A stretch of DNA of 64,000 nt from Gracilimonas halophila (GTDB taxonomy: Bacteria; Bacteroidota; Rhodothermia; Balneolales; Balneolaceae): contig NZ_JBHULI010000001.1 of the NCBI RefSeq assembly GCF_042684365.1, positions 62,001-126,000 on the forward strand, given 5' to 3'. Made by a program: the position numbers and the translations under genes. The notes below the pieces were generated by a model. The model was not told the DNA's origin. It ran no database searches and saw only the letters and a program-made list of their open reading frames with translations. The number at the start of each line of letters is the position of its first letter. Position 1 is the stretch's first letter. Positions 35,674 to 42,998 of the stretch are shown here, piece after piece.

Positions 35674-38133
35674 TTAAAAGAACCGGGCTACACTCACCCC
35701 AACATAGAACCCCGGATCATCTATTCGGTAAGCGACATCGGCTCTGAAGAGATTAAAGATATTACTTAATGAAAGTCCTGCCTCCATATGCCAGTCATCT
35801 GTTGATACAGGTGAGAACCCATAACGGTTATTAAACTCGTCTACCTGTTGTTCTTTGATCCATGTTCTTCCTACCCCACCAAATGCGATAATGCTAAGTC
35901 CGGTTTGTGTAGCATTTCTCCAGCCCAGCATCTCCAAAGGCACACTTTTAAAGTTATGCTCTGCATTTAATGATACATAACTTGCTCCTTCATAAGGAAT
36001 AAAACGCTTGGCTCTGAAAGCTCCAAAAGGTGTAACTACTCCCAAAGCAACATCCAATGCTTCATTTTTTTGAATAGGAAGATCGCCAAGATAGGTTCCG
36101 GCATTTAATCTCATATCCAATGTGTTTGGGAAAAACCGCCGCTGATAAAAAGTCTCGTACCGGCGATATATATCCAGTTTAAACCGGGTATAATCCCAGC
36201 TGCTTCCAATGAGTTTTGCGGACTGCTCAACACTTACAGAGAAGTCATTGGCGCCAATAGCACCAAAAGCTTTCTTGTCTTCTCCTATGCTATAGGATAC
36301 CTTAAAAGCACTCAGAGTACCTTCATCTATATAACTGTTTGGGCGCTGAATCAGATCTCTGCCAATGATGTCATAACTGGTTTTATAATTTATGGCAGAA
36401 TGATTTTCATACGCATAATTCAAACGAAATGTGCCACGAAACCTCTTCTCCGGTCGGTAAGCTGCCGTAAACTCAATTCCTTCATTTCGGTAGTAATCAA
36501 AGTAATCAGAATAGCCCAATAAGTTCGGCATACTGGTTATGAAAGAATTATACATATCGGAATTATAGCGGGTTTCCGTAGTAGCACTATAACCGGCAGA
36601 AAGTCCAAATCGGCGGGTCTTTTTCAGTGGCCACCATCCTATTTTAGCTCCATAAGAGAACGCCTCATAACCGGTACTGTATCCACCAAAAACCTCCGAT
36701 GAAAGCCTGTTATCTATATATCGTCGTTCATGTTTAACTCCACCATAAAAGGCATCTACCCTATTGAAACGAGCCAAAGGACTTATGTTTCGCGTTACTT
36801 TAGACCATATTGAAGGCCCCTGACTATTTTGTGTATTTGAAGAGTTATTACTGCCTCTGCTGCTGCCTCCATTACTTTCTATAGAATAACCGGGATCATC
36901 CTCATCTTCCCAATCAATAAACCGGGTAAAGAAACCGGTAGGTTTGAATGCTTTTTCCAGCGTCGCTGTACTGTCCACCGTCTCGTAAGCACGTTTCTCC
37001 TGAAGATCCAAGGGAATCACATCAACTTCACTGACAAAAAGAGAATCACCGCTATTGATCGTTGTGGAATCTACCATCAACATTTGCGTTGATCTGAACA
37101 GCGAATCAGGAAGATCTGTATTCACTTCATAGTCGTTCAGCTTAGCGACTTGCTTAAAGCCTATGGGAGGGAATCTAAGCCCTACGATACCAACCTCAAC
37201 CAATCCCTCGATCCGGACATCTACCGGAAGCCAGTAATCGCCCCCAAAATTATTGAATTGCTGGGAATAAGTAAGGTTAAAGTCTTGTACCGGGGGAGGA
37301 AAACTGATTACCGAATTAGGCTTCAGGTCTACTTCTAGCAACGCATATTCTTCACCCAGCACAAAGATCGTCCCCTCAAAAAGGGGCTGTAGTTTTCGCT
37401 TTGATGTTACTGACAATTCATATACTACCTGTCCATCCAGCGACTGTATATCTTCAAGGTAAAAATCATAATAGCTCAACGCATTCGGATGAGTTACCCC
37501 AACCATATCAAAACCCGCGATATCAAGGTTGTCATCATAGAAATTCGGTAAATAGCTTACCCCGGCAAAATTACTTGCCTCATCAATATTGGCCGTTTGT
37601 CGCTTTGACTTCAGTACTTCCCGGTGACCTCTCTCCCTATCCCAGTAGGCGATGGACACACTTTCAGAAATAGAAATGATGGTCGTATCATTCTTTAGCT
37701 GCTGGCGGGTATACGCCTCGGCTTTATACGTCTTAAGACCTTCCCGCCAGATCTGTTTTCGGCGGATCACTTCTCTCATAATAGCTATGGCAGGATCTTC
37801 ACCGGTCACCACGATCTCACCCATTTCCGCCACCGACGGCTTCAGTAAGAAATCCACGAAATCGGTCTCTTCAGTAACAACTTTTTCCTGACTCTCAAAG
37901 CCGATGAAACGTACCACTAATGTCACCGGTAATTCGCCGACAATGATGCTGAACTCACCATCCTGGTTCGAGATCGTTCCTTTGTAGGTATCTTTGATGA
38001 TCACGTGAGCTGCCGGAAGAGGCTCTCCGGTTTCGGCATCTGCAATTCTGCCGGTGACTGTGGTTTGCGCGGCCGCTTCTGTAAATGCCGTTAAGAGAAG
38101 GAGAAAAGTAAATACTATAGCTGTTTTTTGCAT
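35674..38133 (-). CDS. DUF5686 / carboxypeptidase-like regulatory domain outer-membrane protein
   Basis: An 819-residue protein when started at the ATG at 38133, which directly precedes a signal peptide (QKTAIVFTFLLLLTAF, cleaved near AAAQ); the frame is open 11 codons further. Residues about 25-110 are a carboxypeptidase-D regulatory beta-sandwich (GRIADAETGEPLPAAHVIIK). The rest is the DUF5686 region, ending in a beta-barrel-like part that finishes on YRIDDPGFYVGVSVARFF with a terminal Phe, typical of proteins inserted by the BAM complex. A Ser/Asn-rich linker lies near residue 420. The family is characteristic of Bacteroidota-like bacteria; its job is not known. It borders the integrated element on the left. 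Confidence 0.87.
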   Translation of the reverse strand: MQKTAIVFTFLLLLTAFTEAAAQTTVTGRIADAETGEPLPAAHVIIKDTYKGTISNQDGEFSIIVGELPVTLVVRFIGFESQEKVVTEETDFVDFLLKPSVAEMGEIVVTGEDPAIAIMREVIRRKQIWREGLKTYKAEAYTRQQLKNDTTIISISESVSIAYWDRERGHREVLKSKRQTANIDEASNFAGVSYLPNFYDDNLDIAGFDMVGVTHPNALSYYDFYLEDIQSLDGQVVYELSVTSKRKLQPLFEGTIFVLGEEYALLEVDLKPNSVISFPPPVQDFNLTYSQQFNNFGGDYWLPVDVRIEGLVEVGIVGLRFPPIGFKQVAKLNDYEVNTDLPDSLFRSTQMLMVDSTTINSGDSLFVSEVDVIPLDLQEKRAYETVDSTATLEKAFKPTGFFTRFIDWEDEDDPGYSIESNGGSSRGSNNSSNTQNSQGPSIWSKVTRNISPLARFNRVDAFYGGVKHERRYIDNRLSSEVFGGYSTGYEAFSYGAKIGWWPLKKTRRFGLSAGYSATTETRYNSDMYNSFITSMPNLLGYSDYFDYYRNEGIEFTAAYRPEKRFRGTFRLNYAYENHSAINYKTSYDIIGRDLIQRPNSYIDEGTLSAFKVSYSIGEDKKAFGAIGANDFSVSVEQSAKLIGSSWDYTRFKLDIYRRYETFYQRRFFPNTLDMRLNAGTYLGDLPIQKNEALDVALGVVTPFGAFRAKRFIPYEGASYVSLNAEHNFKSVPLEMLGWRNATQTGLSIIAFGGVGRTWIKEQQVDEFNNRYGFSPVSTDDWHMEAGLSLSNIFNLFRADVAYRIDDPGFYVGVSVARFF

Positions 38134-38240
38134 CGCCCTGAAAATCTGTTTGTGGAATAAAATCAATAAACTTCTACTAACAAGAAGCTGATTAGTTACA
38201 TTAAGCTACGTATCTTTTCCACAAAGATTGTCTTGACTAC

Positions 38241-38261
38241 TGACCCTGTAGTTCAATTGGA
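38241..38261 (+). repeat. Left direct repeat (attachment site), tRNA-Arg 5' fragment
   Basis: T followed by GACCCTGTAGTTCAATTGGA, identical to the 5' end of the tRNA gene at 42797. After one mismatch the next five bases AGAAT also match. The sequence then diverges, so no functional tRNA exists here. It is probably the original chromosomal 5' end of the tRNA. Confidence 0.88.
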
Positions 38262-38318
38262 GAGAATTGTAATAAGCATAAGTTCTATAATATCAATTAC
38301 TTAACATGCTTTATCAAT

Positions 38319-38380
38319 GATTATGAATCCGATTATAAATCGTGTCTGATTTACAATTAATAAGGGTCATGATTATAAAT
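38319..38380 (+). repeat. Cluster of GATTATRAAT motifs inside the left end
   Basis: GATTATGAAT at 38319-38328, GATTATAAAT at 38331-38340 and again at 38371-38380, all in the same orientation. A matching tandem pair lies inside the right end of the element. This placement suits arm-type binding sites for the recombinase or an accessory factor; that is inference. The rest of the gene-free stretch 38262-38534 shows no coding frame. Confidence 0.5.
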
Positions 38381-38534
38381 TCTGTTCTTATAACCTCCAC
38401 TTAGAATTTCAGATTTTCACAATGAGTTCAAGAAAAACCCCTGGTGGAAAAGAATGGATAAATTAAGTAAATAAGACTTTACTTAGTTATTATCACTGTA
38501 CCTAAGATATCATTAAGACAACACACGATTTATA

Positions 38535-39989
38535 ATGATTGGAATTTTGTTAATAGTACTATTTTCCACCTTTTCACCAACCCCTCAACCGATATCTGAC
38601 GATGAGAAAGTTATCAAGGACAATATTCTTGTCGAGTTTCCTCAGAAGGAACCTTCTTTTCTTTCAAACCTATCCATTTCATTCAACCCTGAATCTGAGT
38701 TTATATACCTGTTAAACAATCAGTCAGGAGAACTTACTCAGATTGAACCAAATGGGTCTTTCTCCGTTATCAATACTCTTCAATTTCCACTTTCAGATGA
38801 ATATCATTACATGGAAACCTCCCGTGACGGGTCTACTCTTTTCTTTTGGGAAATTGGTTTAGGGGAAGTGTACAAATATGCTATTAAGACCAAGTCTCTT
38901 CAACACATATCCAACACGAGTGTTCATAAATACATGTACAATCACGGAGGGGTCATAGATGAAAATAACAACATATTCGTACAGGGAGGGTATGGTTTTT
39001 GGGAGGTTAAGAATTTCCTCTTGAAATACACTTCCAAAAACGAATGGTTATTGGAGTCCTACGGGGATGACTTAAAAGTGGTTCCACATATGACCCAAAA
39101 TTCACTTTGGTACGATAGAGACAACAGAGAATTACTCTATATGACGAAATCAAACAGTCAGTGGATAGATGAAGATTCTTATAGTTTGGGTACATACAAT
39201 CTCCAAAAGAAAAAATGGGTCAGTGAAAAATGGATAATTCCAACAGAACATAAGATTAACCTTGGGTATTATCTGTTAGTGAGAACCAGTTATACGAGAA
39301 ATGACTCAACTAATATCACCCATATAGATGGAAAGTACTTTCTCAATACTAATACAAGTAGATTCTATCAGTTAGAGAACCCTACTCTTACTAACATAAC
39401 TCGGTTTGTTTTTTATTACTCAGATAAAAGTGACCAATGGATATTCGTTGGTTCTGATAGGGAAAACAGTACAACCAATCTTACCATTAAAAGAATACCT
39501 AATTCAGAGTTCACACTCTCTGAAATTCCGACCTACAGTAGATTTGGATTTATATTATCCAAATACCTGTGGTGGATTCTCACAGTTCTAACTTTTAGTG
39601 TACTCCTAGTTTTTATTTATATCAGATATATCCAAAAGAGTACCCTTGAAACTACAGAAAGTGAATCACCTCTTTATCTCAATTATGAGGACGACAAAAT
39701 TCATGTTTTCCAAAATGGTGAGTTGATACCTATCACAGATGACTATGTGAGAAGAACCTGGGAAGTAATTTATTCTATGTATATCAAAGGGAGTACCGTT
39801 ATTTCAATGTCTGAATTTGATGATAAACTTTTCCTCCCTGACCATTCCCCCTCATATCGTTCGAAAATAAAAAATAAAGTTTTTAAACACATCAACAGTA
39901 TTTCTGGTACCCTCATAACTCTTGAACCGAATCCCATTGATAAGAGGTTTAAGGATGTTCATATAAATACTGACCTCATAGAACAATAG
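38535..39989 (+). CDS. Element cargo: single-pass membrane protein with kelch-like outer part
   Basis: 484 residues, not recognised as a named family. An N-terminal hydrophobic segment (1-14) looks like a short signal peptide or anchor. Residues about 40-335 are beta-rich with blade-like repeats, for example FVQGGYGFWEVKNFLLKYT and YSLGTYNLQKKKW, recalling kelch propellers. One strong membrane helix lies at 345-364, followed by basic residues and a cytoplasmic domain (about 378-484) rich in charged residues (SPSYRSKIKNKVFKHIN) that could be a small helix-turn-helix domain. The architecture suggests an outside-in sensor, but that is inference. It is the largest gene of the element, and its AT-rich codon use differs from flanking genes. 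Confidence 0.75.
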   Translation: MIGILLIVLFSTFSPTPQPISDDEKVIKDNILVEFPQKEPSFLSNLSISFNPESEFIYLLNNQSGELTQIEPNGSFSVINTLQFPLSDEYHYMETSRDGSTLFFWEIGLGEVYKYAIKTKSLQHISNTSVHKYMYNHGGVIDENNNIFVQGGYGFWEVKNFLLKYTSKNEWLLESYGDDLKVVPHMTQNSLWYDRDNRELLYMTKSNSQWIDEDSYSLGTYNLQKKKWVSEKWIIPTEHKINLGYYLLVRTSYTRNDSTNITHIDGKYFLNTNTSRFYQLENPTLTNITRFVFYYSDKSDQWIFVGSDRENSTTNLTIKRIPNSEFTLSEIPTYSRFGFILSKYLWWILTVLTFSVLLVFIYIRYIQKSTLETTESESPLYLNYEDDKIHVFQNGELIPITDDYVRRTWEVIYSMYIKGSTVISMSEFDDKLFLPDHSPSYRSKIKNKVFKHINSISGTLITLEPNPIDKRFKDVHINTDLIEQ

Positions 39990-40094
39990 ACAGGTATTAC
40001 CTGACCCCCTTTAGAAATTACTTGTCAACTAATAAACAAGTATCTAATAACTTTTATTGATATAAATACCCCGTTATTGATATTGGTTTTTAGG

Positions 40095-40432
40095 GGTACA
40101 AGTTTTATACCCTAAGACCTTTAAATGATTAACTTCAAATATTGGGTGTTTATCTTTCAAACATAACCTAACCCAATAACCTCCTCCCATTGATTTGGGA
40201 GAAGGTTTTTTGGGGTACAAGTATTTCCACTTCCTGTACAAACCTTATTTATGTATTTATCATACGTTATACCCTTCTACCTCTCATAATTTTTGTATCT
40301 CTTGTAAATCTATCTTTTGAAACCGAGTCTACTCCTGAGGACACTACTGACACTATTAATTAGGAGCAGGTTTTGGGGAAACCGACAGTTTGAGGGTATG
40401 TTCAAAAAGGACACTCTTTTAGTGGTACAAGT
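40095..40432 (+). repeat. Three dispersed direct repeats GGTACAAGT
   Basis: Copies at 40095-40103, 40214-40222 and 40424-40432, the first two extended to GGGGTACAAGT. Spacing is 119 and 210 bases. All lie in the non-coding part of the element in one orientation, suggesting protein-binding or iteron-like sites. Confidence 0.45.
40178..40211 (+). terminator. Terminator-like hairpin inside the element
   Basis: AACC-T-CCTCCCA pairs with TGGGAG-A-AGGTT around a short loop, followed by TTTTTT. It lies about 190 bases beyond the membrane-protein gene, so it may end that transcript or a separate small RNA. Confidence 0.65.
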
Positions 40433-40455
40433 ACAAAAAATCATTTAAGGGGTCA

Positions 40456-40689
40456 TTGGCCAAGGTGAATTCGCAAACACGAAAACTCCTTAAAAACCCC
40501 CTAAAATCCACCATATCAACTTCACGGGTACTCAGTTCGGTTGGAGTTAAACGACTCGGAGAATCCTCATTTCTAAGTAAAGTTGTCAGGAAGATTAATG
40601 GGTTTTTCAAGAAGGTGTTCAGGTCACTTCAAAAGACGGAACGAGAGTTGGATACCCTCCAAAAACTCTCTCGTAAGATGGTCAGGTAG
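40456..40689 (+). CDS. Doubtful small basic protein in the element
   Basis: 77 residues from a TTG start, with AAGGGG close upstream (3-base spacer, shorter than ideal). The product is very Lys/Arg-rich, has no membrane segment and ends in a helical stretch (SLQKTERELDTLQKLSRKM). It overlaps the next candidate by 107 bases in another frame, so at most one of the two is likely to be real. No family recognised. Confidence 0.35.
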   Translation: MAKVNSQTRKLLKNPLKSTISTSRVLSSVGVKRLGESSFLSKVVRKINGFFKKVFRSLQKTERELDTLQKLSRKMVR

Positions 40690-40861
40690 TAACTATTTCA
40701 AACTTTTTTCAATTTTTTTATTCGTTTTCTCATCCGACCTCATACTTATAGGTGTATCAGGTGATACTAAACTTCATATCCTTCGAAAAACTGAGGTGGG
40801 AATGTTGGAACAGGTAAAGAGATGTAATGACCTACATCAAGTGAGATTGAATAAACTTTAG
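40583..40861 (+). CDS. Doubtful small membrane protein in the element
   Basis: 92 residues from TTG (or 87 from the ATG at 40598). The first half is basic, then a hydrophobic stretch FKLFSIFLFVFSSDLILIGV could span the membrane, followed by a charged tail. It overlaps the preceding basic ORF. No family recognised and no clear ribosome binding site. Confidence 0.25.
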   Translation: MSGRLMGFSRRCSGHFKRRNESWIPSKNSLVRWSGSNYFKLFSIFLFVFSSDLILIGVSGDTKLHILRKTEVGMLEQVKRCNDLHQVRLNKL

Positions 40862-41250
40862 AACTCGTTTTTTCTTTTTCTGACTTTCTTCTGGGGGACT
40901 TGTTTCCATCTTTTTCGTTTTTTCAACAGATACCAACTTACCTACTGAACCGTATATCTATATATATTTTTCAGAGTGAGAATAACTACTCTATAACTTC
41001 TATAGACCAAAAAAATTGACCTCGATATATAAACGGGTCAGACCAAGTGTTTGGGGAAACAAAAGTTCTCAGTTACAAGAAACTAATTTTTGATTACCCT
41101 GTTAGAATATTCCATAAAAAAGTGTTTATCTATCAACAAACAGGTAAGGGTTTGAATATGTATTTCAGAGTATTATCAAATGGACTTAGTACATAATCTG
41201 TCAATATATGGATACTTCAAAAGACCATAATTTATTTGACACAGTAGAGA
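40862..41250. other. Gene-free AT-rich stretch between small ORFs and the integrase
   Basis: I see no coding frame. It holds T-rich runs (40868-40925), a TATATATATA-like tract near 40960 and the second copy of TTTGGGGAAAC at 41050-41060. It lies downstream of the 3' end of the integrase gene and of the small ORFs. Confidence 0.55.
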
Positions 41251-42684
41251 TTAGTTATCCTTTTCCATTTTAAGATTATACACTTCACTTATTCGGTTCT
41301 TAATTGAAAGTTTTTCACTGTTTGAAATACTTATCTCATTACTTGTATGGATATAATAATTTTCCATGGTTTGAACTGAATTCCTGGTTACCTGTGATAA
41401 ATCAAATGTTGAAACACCCTTAGTGTATAGATTAAAGTTTATCATCATATCTCTCAGGTCATGTGTTCTTTCTACACCTGTATGTTTCAACTCAAGTTCA
41501 TCCAACACATAATTGTCAAAATTCTTTCTTAAAGTTCCCATGTCAAATGGAAATAATCTGTCTTCATCAGAATACAAGTACATTATTACTTCTATAATAT
41601 TTGTTTTATAGGTAGGTTTTTTATGGTGTTCTTTTAGGAATATTTTTTCCTGTTTTAGTTGGTCTGATTTAGTCCAGGAAAACACACTATAATCCACACC
41701 TACTCTCCCAAACTTTCTCTTCCAATAAATAACAAAGGTGTATATGTGTTTATTTGGTGAAATATATGAATACCCACTTTTCTTTTTCCCATGAATCCTC
41801 TCCATACTCTTTTTATTTGAATAACAATAAACTAATTCACCTATTCTAAACCCATAAAGTATTTGAAGAAGTGATGTAAAATAAACTGAGGTGTATTTTT
41901 CAGGTCTAACTTTAGGGTTCTTGATAAATTCCAACCAAACCTTACGAACTCTTTCAGATAGTTTTTCTACCCACTCTATGTAATTCTCAACAGTATAGAA
42001 ATCAGGAATTGACTTCTCTTTTCGTCTAACAGAAAATAGGTTTTTTCTAAATTTTGGTGTAATAGGATGATATTTTATCACTCTATTCCCTCTACTTGGT
42101 TCAACTAATTCATCCAAAAACTGTTGAATATGTATAAGGATAACCCTTATAGAATTATCAGATAACTCCTTTTCACCATTACTTTTTTCGTAATCATAGA
42201 TGAGATAACTAACAAAGTCCTCAAAATAATTTCTAAAACTTTCCCTTTGAACTCCTCTTAATGAAATGGGGGTTTCAATCACATAGTCTCGGAGTTTTCT
42301 TACATGTGAAATGATATCCTGAGTTGTTTTTTTAGTCCGTTCTGTACCCCGTACATTCTCTTCACCTTCCTTTTCTAATCTTTCAATATAATCGTCAATA
42401 ACATTGAGAAAAGTCTGGTTCCTTTTTGTTTTTGAGATTCCTTTGAGTTTATCCTTTAAGATTTTAACACTATTCTGAAAAGAATTTTCCTCATCACCTT
42501 TATCATTTACAGAACACAAATGAATCAGTCTGTTTGTACCCTTTGATTTGTTATAGTACCAGTAGTGATATACTTTTCCACCCTGTTTGTTTTTTTGAAT
42601 AGTGAAGGAACCATTCGGAATTGTACCATCACTTTGAAGGTACTTTACAATGTCCTTAGAATAACCAAAGTCTTTCTTTTTCAT
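41251..42684 (-). CDS. Tyrosine recombinase (phage-type integrase)
   Basis: A 477-residue site-specific recombinase. The catalytic pattern is Arg280 in LYGFRIGEL, His408-x-x-Arg411 in THDLRDMM and a nucleophile Tyr443 or Tyr444 in MENYYIHTS. The position usually held by the second His/Trp reads Ser/Gln (DLSQVTRNS). Residues about 90-200 form the core-binding (SAM-like) domain, and the first 60 residues, with YWYYNKSKGTNRLIHLC, resemble an AP2-like arm-binding domain. It starts about 110 bases from the tRNA-Arg gene that serves as its target, the usual position for such genes. It most likely catalyses integration and excision of the element. No excisionase is obvious. Confidence 0.9.
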   Translation of the reverse strand: MKKKDFGYSKDIVKYLQSDGTIPNGSFTIQKNKQGGKVYHYWYYNKSKGTNRLIHLCSVNDKGDEENSFQNSVKILKDKLKGISKTKRNQTFLNVIDDYIERLEKEGEENVRGTERTKKTTQDIISHVRKLRDYVIETPISLRGVQRESFRNYFEDFVSYLIYDYEKSNGEKELSDNSIRVILIHIQQFLDELVEPSRGNRVIKYHPITPKFRKNLFSVRRKEKSIPDFYTVENYIEWVEKLSERVRKVWLEFIKNPKVRPEKYTSVYFTSLLQILYGFRIGELVYCYSNKKSMERIHGKKKSGYSYISPNKHIYTFVIYWKRKFGRVGVDYSVFSWTKSDQLKQEKIFLKEHHKKPTYKTNIIEVIMYLYSDEDRLFPFDMGTLRKNFDNYVLDELELKHTGVERTHDLRDMMINFNLYTKGVSTFDLSQVTRNSVQTMENYYIHTSNEISISNSEKLSIKNRISEVYNLKMEKDN

Positions 42685-42729
42685 ATTCTCAGATTTTCGT
42701 TGATATAGTATAACAAAAATCCGTAATAT

Positions 42730-42750
42730 GATTATGAAACGATTATGAAT
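42730..42750 (+). repeat. Tandem GATTATRAA motifs inside the right end
   Basis: GATTATGAAA at 42730-42739 and GATTATGAAT at 42741-42750, one base apart, matching in sequence, order and orientation the pair at 38319-38340. They lie between the integrase start and the tRNA. Confidence 0.5.
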
Positions 42751-42795
42751 TTTATAAGTAAGCTTAATAGATATTGTTTTTATTAAACTTACAAA

Positions 42796-42816
42796 TGACC
42801 CTGTAGTTCAATTGGA
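42796..42816 (+). repeat. Right direct repeat (attachment site)
   Basis: Second copy of the 21-base repeat, coinciding with the first 20 bases of tRNA-Arg plus the preceding T. It covers the 5' acceptor strand and most of the D arm. Confidence 0.88.
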
Positions 42817-42869
42817 TAGAATAGGGACCTCCTAAGTCCTAGATCTGGGTTCGATTCCCGGCGGGGTCA
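42797..42869 (+). tRNA. tRNA-Arg (CCT)
   Basis: Acceptor GACCCTG / CGGGGTC (one T-G pair), D stem GTTC / GAAT, anticodon stem GGGAC / GTCCT with loop CTCCTAA (anticodon CCT), T stem CTGGG / CCCGG with loop TTCGATT, discriminator A. 73 bases, no encoded CCA. Its 5' half has been rebuilt by the integrated element. Confidence 0.97.
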
Positions 42870-42998
42870 CATTTGCTCTTCAAATAAAAGCTCTTAAAAC
42901 ATTCATTGGTATTTTTCCTCAGAATACCTTTTTATAGGGGCAATATTTGATTGATCTGTTAAAGATGATCTAAACCGAAATTTATCATTGAATCAAAC

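Larger units (their letters stand above)
39990..40455. other. Gene-free AT-rich stretch of the element with repeats and a hairpin
   Basis: No convincing reading frame. It holds a terminator-like hairpin at 40178-40211 and three copies of GGTACAAGT (40095, 40214, 40424). The word TTTGGGGAAAC at 40372-40382 recurs at 41050-41060. It may be a regulatory or non-coding RNA region. Confidence 0.6.
38242..42796. mobile_element. Integrated element in the 5' half of tRNA-Arg(CCT)
   Basis: About 4.56 kb bounded by a perfect 21-base direct repeat, one copy being the 5' end of the functional tRNA-Arg gene at the right, the other a tRNA fragment at the left. It encodes a tyrosine recombinase next to the tRNA, a membrane protein, and one or two doubtful small ORFs. 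It is visibly more AT-rich than its flanks. Because the insertion lies in the 5' half of the tRNA, the element supplies the new 5' half and the promoter region of the working tRNA. No replication, conjugation or phage structural genes are present, so it is a satellite-like or minimal integrative element. The exact crossover point within the repeat cannot be fixed. Confidence 0.85.

Noticed and set aside
38242..38268. Possible second tRNA-Arg gene at the left end of the element
   Set aside because: Only the 5' acceptor strand and D arm are present; the sequence diverges before the anticodon arm. It is the left direct repeat.
40419..40610. Minus-strand 63-codon ORF in the element
   Set aside because: It is the antisense shadow of the small basic frame, with no ribosome binding site or recognisable feature.
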